Below, piece after piece: positions 6,109-9,759 of a DNA stretch of 9,759 nt (its first letter is position 1; every line of letters starts with the position of its first letter). A program made the translations under genes and the position numbers. Under the pieces are notes generated by a model that worked only from the letters and a program-made list of their open reading frames with translations, did not search any database and had not been told where the DNA came from. Origin of the DNA: CAISIP01 sp046594635 (GTDB lineage: Bacteria; Pseudomonadota; Gammaproteobacteria; Burkholderiales; Burkholderiaceae_C); assembly GCA_046594635.1 (NCBI GenBank), contig JBKJRR010000475.1, positions 1 through 9,759 on the forward strand. Direction: 5' to 3'.

Positions 6109-6602
6109 AACGTCGCGATTGGCTGGCTGCCGGTGCTGGTTGGATGCTTGCCGGAGCAGTTCCTGCGCAGCCGGCCGCCCTGGGTACTGAAGTGGCCTGG
6201 CCGACGGTCAACTTGCTCGGCGGTGGGGTGGTGGAGCCTGCTGCCTGGCGCGGACAGCCGGCGCTGGTCGTGTTCTGGGCCACGTATTGCCCGTTCTGCA
6301 AGCGCCACAATGCGCATGTCGACAAGGCCTATCGCGCCCTGCAGGGGTCCGGCCTGCAAGTGCTCGGCGTCGCGCTCGATACCGATGAAGCCCTGGTGCG
6401 CCGCTACATGGCGCAGAACAACTACCGATTCCCGGTTGCCATGGACGGCGGCCTGCTGCGGCGTCAGTTCACCACCCGCCGTGTGATTCCCATGACCTGT
6501 ATGGTCGACCGTCAGGGCCGACTGGTGCAGGCGATACCCGGCGAGATGTTCGAGGAAGACGTGATTGACACCGCGCAGTCGCTGCTCAGGCGCGCCGCCT
6601 GA
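6105..6602 (+). CDS. Exported TlpA-like thioredoxin of the sox locus
   Basis: The protein has 165 residues, and its ATG overlaps the previous stop (ATGA, 6105-6108), so it is translationally coupled to the metallohydrolase. The N-terminus MKRRDWLAAGAGWMLAG looks like a Tat or twin-Arg-containing signal. The body is a TlpA/AhpC-TSA-type thioredoxin: ALVVFWATYCPFCKRHN with redox pair C62/C65, the strand LQVLGVALDTD, the cis-proline loop RRVIPMT (P129), and a third cysteine C132. Thioredoxins encoded in sox loci (SoxS, SoxW) keep SoxYZ or its partners reduced; Paracoccus SoxS is periplasmic and needed for full Sox activity (family knowledge). A similar role is inferred here; the exact name SoxS or SoxW cannot be fixed from sequence alone. 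Electrons would have to come from a CcdA/DsbD-type membrane protein not in the window. Confidence 0.86.
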   Translation: MKRRDWLAAGAGWMLAGAVPAQPAALGTEVAWPTVNLLGGGVVEPAAWRGQPALVVFWATYCPFCKRHNAHVDKAYRALQGSGLQVLGVALDTDEALVRRYMAQNNYRFPVAMDGGLLRRQFTTRRVIPMTCMVDRQGRLVQAIPGEMFEEDVIDTAQSLLRRAA

Positions 6603-6603
6603 G

Positions 6604-6623
6604 CCGGGGCGGGCAGCGCCCGG
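6604..6623. terminator. Hairpin between convergent thioredoxin and soxT genes
   Basis: The 25-bp gap between the two convergent stop codons is largely filled by a GC-rich inverted repeat: CCGGGGCG against CGCCCGG with one bulged G and a 5-nt loop. There is no T run on either strand. It may act as a weak bidirectional terminator. Confidence 0.35.
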
Positions 6624-6627
6624 ACAT

Positions 6628-7749
6628 TCAACCCATCCGGTCGATACGCCAGATCTGGTAGCGCAGCGCGGCGAGCGCGCCACACACGATGGCCACGAGC
6701 GCCAGCAGGCTGCCCAGTGACAGTGTCGAGACACCCGAAAGCCCCTGGCCGATCGTGCATCCGAGCGCCGTCACGCCGCCGATGCCCATCAGCGTGGCTC
6801 CGACCAGATGGTTGGCGATGTCCTCGACGTTGCCAAAGCCTTCCCAGCGAAACTCGCGCGTGCTCAGCGCCATCAACGCCGACCCGACAACCACACCCAC
6901 CATGCTGACAATACCCAAGGTGAGGTGTTTGGACGCGTCGCTGTAGAACATCAACCAGTCGAGTGCGAATCCCAATGGTGCCACCATGCTCAGTGCTTCC
7001 ATGCTACGGGAGTTGGTGGCCAGGAAAGCACGCTCCAGGGTTTCGGGATGTTCCTCCACGAAGGCCAGACGGCCCGATATCCACCACACGATGACCACAA
7101 CAGCGCCAATGCCCGCGCCGCCCAGCCAGACCATGGGATCGCGTCCCTGGGGCTTGCGCAACACCCAGGCAATCAGCACCGCCGCGATGGCCAGACCCGC
7201 CAGCGCCGCGGCAAGTGGCGTGCCGATCCCGGTTGCGCTGGCCAACAACGAGGGGAGGTCCTGGCCAGCGGGCAGTTCCAGTGCAACGCGGTCGACCGTT
7301 GCAACCCGCACGACCGCCGTGATGCCTTTGAGGGTGGCGAAGGCCGCAACGCCCATCACCAGCAACACCACCCAGGCCTTGAGGTTGCCGGCGCCGGCCC
7401 GCACCAGGTTCTTGCTTCCGCAACCCGATGCCAGCACCATGCCAAAACCGAACAGCAAACCACCGCAAGCCAGTGACAGCCACAGAATCCGGGGGCCGGA
7501 ATAGATGCTGTTGGCGGCCTGGATCCAGCCCATGGCCACCATGGCGTTGAATCCGAGTATGGCCACGGCGACGGCGAGCACCCACATGCGCATGCGTGAC
7601 CAGTCGCCCATGTTGACGATATCGGCGATGGCGCCCATGGTGCAGAAATGGCTGCGCTGGGCAATGGCGCCGAATACCGCGGCCATGGCGAAGGCACTCC
7701 ACAATACCGTGGCCGTCAACGAGGCGAGTTCAGGCAGCTGCATCGCCAT
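6628..7749 (-). CDS. soxT: YeeE/YedE (SoxT/TsuA-type) sulfur-compound transporter
   Basis: The protein is an integral membrane protein of 373 residues with about nine or ten hydrophobic segments (for example around 13-30, 56-75, 88-107 and 345-365). The YeeE/YedE family signatures are present: RSHFCTMGAI (C36), ASGCGSKNLVRAGAGN (C110) and ALGCTIGQGLSG (C331). In Spirochaeta TsuA, three cysteines at equivalent places line the path that hands thiosulfate across the membrane (family knowledge). Homologues in sox loci are called SoxT and may import sulfur species for sensing or assimilation, or export products. Gene position, divergent from the cytochrome-arsR operon and convergent with the thioredoxin, supports a sulfur role. 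ATG 7749 is used; a second in-frame ATG at 7743 is possible, and neither has a strong ribosome site. Substrate and direction are inferred. Confidence 0.9.
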   Translation of the reverse strand: MAMQLPELASLTATVLWSAFAMAAVFGAIAQRSHFCTMGAIADIVNMGDWSRMRMWVLAVAVAILGFNAMVAMGWIQAANSIYSGPRILWLSLACGGLLFGFGMVLASGCGSKNLVRAGAGNLKAWVVLLVMGVAAFATLKGITAVVRVATVDRVALELPAGQDLPSLLASATGIGTPLAAALAGLAIAAVLIAWVLRKPQGRDPMVWLGGAGIGAVVVIVWWISGRLAFVEEHPETLERAFLATNSRSMEALSMVAPLGFALDWLMFYSDASKHLTLGIVSMVGVVVGSALMALSTREFRWEGFGNVEDIANHLVGATLMGIGGVTALGCTIGQGLSGVSTLSLGSLLALVAIVCGALAALRYQIWRIDRMG

Positions 7750-7786
7750 ATTGTCGTGTAAGCGACCGGGGCTTCGGCGGCGTCGG

Positions 7787-7806
7787 CATTGGTAGAACTA
7801 CCGATG
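7787..7806. promoter_or_regulatory. 20-bp near-perfect palindrome, likely operator
   Basis: In the soxT/cytochrome divergent gap, CATTGGTAG (7787-7795), AA, then CTACCGATG (7798-7806) form two 9-bp arms with 8 of 9 positions complementary. Its size and place, 38 bp from the soxT ATG and 88 bp from the cytochrome ATG, suit a dimeric regulator binding between two promoters. Which regulator binds is unknown; the ArsR protein encoded at 8706 is the obvious candidate. Confidence 0.5.
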
Positions 7807-7820
7807 GGAAAATTGGTGGA

Positions 7821-7853
7821 ATTTGAATATCATTTAATCTGCATATATGAAAT
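7821..7853 (+). promoter_or_regulatory. AT-rich promoter/operator before the cytochrome operon
   Basis: This is the most AT-rich part of the divergent gap. TTGAAT (7823-7828) and TATGAA (7846-7851), 17 bp apart, each match the sigma-70 consensus at 4 of 6 positions; transcription would start near 7858. The same bases contain TATCAT-N9-ATATA (7828-7847), shared with sites before soxB and in the fccA gap, and a loose dyad of ATTTGAATAT with ATATATGAAAT. Confidence 0.4.
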
Positions 7854-7894
7854 CATCGGGCTTTCCCGTCGAACAGCCATCTCCAGGAGCCATT

Positions 7895-8209
7895 ATGAAA
7901 ATCCGCACCGCACTTTGCCTTGCATTTGTCGTCAGCACCCTGGCTATGCCATCGTTTGCCAGCCAGCAGCTGGCCCAGAAAAATGCCTGCCTGGCCTGCC
8001 ATGCGCCGGCCAAGAAGCTGGTGGGGCCGGCCTATAACGACGTGGCCAGGAAATATGCAGGTCAGGCCGACGCCGTGGCCAAACTATCGGACAGCATCCG
8101 CAAGGGTGGCTCCGGCGTTTGGGGCGCGGTGCCGATGCCGGCTCAGCCCAACCTGAGCGAAGCCGATGCGAAGACGCTTGCTCAATGGGTGCTGGATGGC
8201 GCCAAATAG
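7895..8209 (+). CDS. Small exported class I cytochrome c (c551/c552-like)
   Basis: The protein has 104 residues from the ATG at 7895, which has AGGAG 5 bp upstream and opens a Sec signal peptide (residues 1-22, ending SFA). The upstream in-frame ATG at 7847 is rejected because it puts 16 polar residues before the signal and has no ribosome site. Mature chain: CLACH (C32, C35, H36), KLVGPAYNDVARKY, and the distal Met in WGAVPMPAQPNLS (M81), followed by a C-terminal helix. This is the pattern of cytochrome c551/c552-type electron carriers. It is probably a soluble periplasmic acceptor for SoxAX/SoxYZ or FccAB that feeds a terminal oxidase (inference). It is followed 25 bp later by another cytochrome gene. 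Confidence 0.92.
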   Translation: MKIRTALCLAFVVSTLAMPSFASQQLAQKNACLACHAPAKKLVGPAYNDVARKYAGQADAVAKLSDSIRKGGSGVWGAVPMPAQPNLSEADAKTLAQWVLDGAK

Positions 8210-8234
8210 GTCGTTTCAATTGGCGGAGGTTCCC

Positions 8235-8615
8235 ATGATCCAGTTCACGCCGCTGACCGCCGAGGATGTTGTTTTGCGCCTGCGCCGGGTCCTGGCGTCT
8301 GGCAGTGTCGTGGTGCTGCTACTACTGTCAGGCGCGGCGTCGGCGATGGCGCAAGGTGCAGCCGAGATATTCAAGGACGCCGATCTGGCACAGGGTGAGC
8401 AGCTGATACGCCAGCACCGCTGCACCGAATGCCATACGCGCCGGGTTGGTGGTGATGGGTCGGCGATCTACCGCCCGGCCGGGCGCATCCACACGCCGGG
8501 TTTTTTGCGGGGCATGGTCGAGCAGTGCAATACCGAGCTCAACCTGGGCATGTTTCCCGACGAGGTGTCATCGGTCGCGGCCGTTTTGAACCGGCAGTGG
8601 TACCGGTTCAAATGA
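8235..8615 (+). CDS. Exported monoheme cytochrome c with an extra conserved-looking Cys
   Basis: The protein has 126 residues from the ATG at 8235, preceded by GGAGG (8225-8229). The signal peptide has an unusually long polar start (about 18 residues) before the hydrophobic core VVVLLLLSGAA and a likely cut after AMA (residues 37-39). The mature part (about 87 residues) has one heme motif, CTECH (C63, C66, H67), then a C-terminal block GMVEQCNTELNLGMFPDEV with C98 and M106, ending VLNRQWYRF. M106 or, less usually, C98 could be the sixth heme ligand. I recognise this as a small c-type cytochrome but not a named family; electron transfer in the sox operon is inferred. The N-terminally longer frame from 8166 overlaps the preceding gene and is rejected. 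A perfect inverted repeat covers the last codons. Confidence 0.85.
   Translation: MIQFTPLTAEDVVLRLRRVLASGSVVVLLLLSGAASAMAQGAAEIFKDADLAQGEQLIRQHRCTECHTRRVGGDGSAIYRPAGRIHTPGFLRGMVEQCNTELNLGMFPDEVSSVAAVLNRQWYRFK
8585..8612. repeat. Perfect 10-bp inverted repeat at the cytochrome 3' end
   Basis: TTTGAACCGG (8585-8594) and CCGGTTCAAA (8603-8612) are exact reverse complements around an 8-base loop, ending just before the TGA at 8613. The transcript could form a stable hairpin over the last codons. No T run follows (TGATGGGG), so it is not a standard terminator. Possible roles are transcript end stabilisation, partial termination before arsR, or a protein binding site. Confidence 0.6.
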
Positions 8616-8648
8616 TGGGGCATTTGCGGGCCGATTGATATATTGGTC

Positions 8649-8673
8649 GTTGCTAATAGAATTGAGAAGCAAC
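8649..8673. promoter_or_regulatory. Dyad in the arsR leader, possible autoregulatory site
   Basis: GTTGCT (8649-8654) and AGCAAC (8668-8673) are perfect complements separated by 13 AT-rich bases, 33 bp before the arsR ATG. ArsR-family repressors usually bind AT-rich inverted repeats over their own promoter. Beside it lies TATATT-N9-TAATA (8639-8658), a weaker form of the TATCAT-N9-ATATA pattern. A -35-like TTGATA (8635-8640) is present, but the spacing to any -10 is not convincing. Confidence 0.4.
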
Positions 8674-8705
8674 AGAAACCTGTAGAGAACCACAAGGGGC
8701 AGACC

Positions 8706-9062
8706 ATGGAAGAAGCCAGCACCGAAGACCGTGTTTTCCAATCGGTGGCCGAGTTGTTCGCTGTCTTGTCCACGCCGATACGGCTCAAGATCATCAGCGC
8801 GGTGTGTCAGAACGAAAAAAGCGTTTCCCAGTTGCTGACCGAAATCGACACCACCCAGCCCAATATGTCACAGCACCTGAGTACCTTGTACCGATGTGGT
8901 GTGCTTGCCAAGCGTCGCGAGGGCACGCAGATGTATTACCGCCTGCAGAGTGAAAGGGTGGCCACCTTGTGCCGTGCCGTCTGCACCCAGGTGGCGATCG
9001 AGCTTGACGGCGAAACGCAGCTGGCGGCATCGGACCGGTTGGTACCGGCCATGCACCGTTAG
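8706..9062 (+). CDS. ArsR-family repressor, likely thiol/sulfide-responsive
   Basis: The protein has 118 residues from the ATG at 8706, preceded by AAGGGG at 6 bp; the TTG at 8643 would start inside the leader dyad and is unlikely. The winged helix-turn-helix is clear: LFAVLSTPIRLKIISAVC, SVSQLLTEI, the recognition helix QPNMSQHLSTLYRCGVL, and the wing AKRREGTQMYYRL. The metal motif ELCVCDL of classical ArsR/SmtB is absent. Instead there are cysteines C34 (end of the second helix), C64, C89 and C93. In SqrR/BigR/SoxR-type members a cysteine near position 41 pairs with one in the last helix through a tetrasulfide or disulfide to sense persulfides (family knowledge); C34 and C93 sit in comparable places, though C93 is about one helical turn earlier than expected. 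It probably represses sulfur genes here until sulfide or thiosulfate appears (inference). Confidence 0.88.
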   Translation: MEEASTEDRVFQSVAELFAVLSTPIRLKIISAVCQNEKSVSQLLTEIDTTQPNMSQHLSTLYRCGVLAKRREGTQMYYRLQSERVATLCRAVCTQVAIELDGETQLAASDRLVPAMHR

Positions 9063-9111
9063 ACGATCCCGCAGTCGGCTGGTACGCGCCTGCCCCGCAA
9101 CGAACAAGCGC

Positions 9112-9759
9112 TCAGGTGTCCGAACCTGCGGCGGATTTTCCCCTTGTCGAGTGATGGATCAAGCGATGGGTGATGGCGCGTGGCGTCAGCGCCAGCGGGC
9201 CGTCCAGCGTCTGCACCTGGGCCTGCAGGTAACGTTCGCTGGCCTTGAGCACGGCGCCATAGATGTCTTCGCATAGTCTTCGCGCCTGCACGCCGGGCCA
9301 GTCTGCCGGCAGAAACGCCAGGGGCAGGTTGGGATCGCGCAGCAAGACCCTGCGGTATTCGTGAATCAGCAGGCTGCGGGCCATGAATGCGTGTGCCGGC
9401 TCCCACGTTGAACCCAGGGCTTGCAGAGGTGAGAAACGCTGGATGAACTGGTTCCAGGCATCGGCGACACGGGACACGGAAAAGGTGGCATGCATGATGT
9501 CTTGTAGCGGCCGCGATGAAAATCCGGCCAGGCTGCTGGCACGCAGTACCGCCACCTGGTCCTGCCGGCCGGCGGATGCGATGATCTCCGCCAGCGCTGC
9601 GTCGCTGGCATGCGGATGGGCAAACACATGTGACGACAGCCGCCCGAATCCTTCCCACGCCAGTTCGCGTTGCAAGGCCAGGCGATCACTGGCGCGCATC
9701 GTGGCGTCCAGCAGCACCAGCGTCCACAGTCCGTCCCAATGCGGCAGGTTGAACCCGTA
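9112..9759 (-). CDS. paaX: PaaX-family transcriptional regulator (C-terminal part)
   Basis: The frame is open to the window edge on the minus strand, so the N-terminal part, including the winged-helix DNA-binding domain, is missing; 215 codons are present of a family usually near 300. Seen: NLPHWDGLWTLVLLD at the edge, RLALQRELAWEGFGRLSSHVFAHP, the central helical region, HAFMARSLLIHEYRRVLLRDPNLP and the PaaX hallmark FLPADWPGVQARRLCEDIY. PaaX represses phenylacetate degradation genes and is released by phenylacetyl-CoA (family knowledge). It converges on arsR with a 49-bp gap and has no evident link to sulfur, so it probably marks the edge of the sulfur island. The GTG at 9715-9717 is only an internal codon. 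Confidence 0.9.
   Translation of the reverse strand, partial: YGFNLPHWDGLWTLVLLDATMRASDRLALQRELAWEGFGRLSSHVFAHPHASDAALAEIIASAGRQDQVAVLRASSLAGFSSRPLQDIMHATFSVSRVADAWNQFIQRFSPLQALGSTWEPAHAFMARSLLIHEYRRVLLRDPNLPLAFLPADWPGVQARRLCEDIYGAVLKASERYLQAQVQTLDGPLALTPRAITHRLIHHSTRGKSAAGSDT

Noticed and set aside
8643..8705. TTG start of arsR at 8643
   Set aside because: It falls in the AT-rich leader with a dyad; the ATG at 8706 has AAGGGG at 6 bp and gives the usual ArsR length.
9040..9087. Imperfect inverted repeat (GTACCGGCC against GGCTGGTAC) across the arsR stop
   Set aside because: The loop is 26 bases with a wobble pair and no T run, so it is too weak to call a terminator between arsR and the PaaX gene.

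Overview
The window looks like chromosomal DNA of a GC-rich proteobacterium that oxidises inorganic sulfur, most likely a betaproteobacterium (inference from the soxX-soxB order, the accessory genes and the base composition; no rRNA or other taxonomic marker is present). It is the 3' part of a Sox locus and nearly every gene fits oxidation or trafficking of reduced sulfur outside the cytoplasm.

Layout. Plus strand, 1-3267: the 3' end of soxX (the rest, and presumably soxYZA, lie upstream), a strong intrinsic terminator, soxB, a secreted HbpS/GlcG-like protein and a secreted DsrE-like protein. Minus strand, 3356-4976: a flavocytochrome c sulfide dehydrogenase pair, with a monoheme cytochrome first and the FAD subunit second. 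Plus strand, 5131-6602: an exported metallo-beta-lactamase-fold hydrolase of SoxH type overlapping an exported TlpA-like thioredoxin by ATGA. Minus strand, 6628-7749: a YeeE/YedE (SoxT/TsuA-type) transporter. Plus strand, 7895-9062: two small exported c-type cytochromes and an ArsR-family repressor. Minus strand, 9112 to the edge: a PaaX-family regulator, which probably marks the end of the sulfur island.

How the genes may work together. SoxX (with SoxA upstream) attaches thiosulfate to SoxYZ and SoxB hydrolyses the sulfone. FccAB oxidises sulfide and passes electrons to cytochrome c, possibly the small cytochromes encoded here. The TlpA-like protein may keep SoxYZ or another thiol carrier reduced. 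The metallohydrolase, DsrE-like and HbpS-like proteins are orphan periplasmic partners of unknown role, and the YeeE/YedE protein probably moves thiosulfate or another sulfur species across the inner membrane. The cysteine-bearing ArsR regulator is the natural candidate to sense sulfide or persulfide and control the divergent promoters.

Intergenic regions are short (none over about 155 bp) but rich in dyads. An AT-rich pattern, TATCAT-N9-AT(A/T)TA, recurs upstream of soxB, in the fccAB/metallohydrolase gap and in the soxT/cytochrome gap, with a weaker version upstream of arsR. I see no tRNA, rRNA, CRISPR array, insertion sequence or phage gene.
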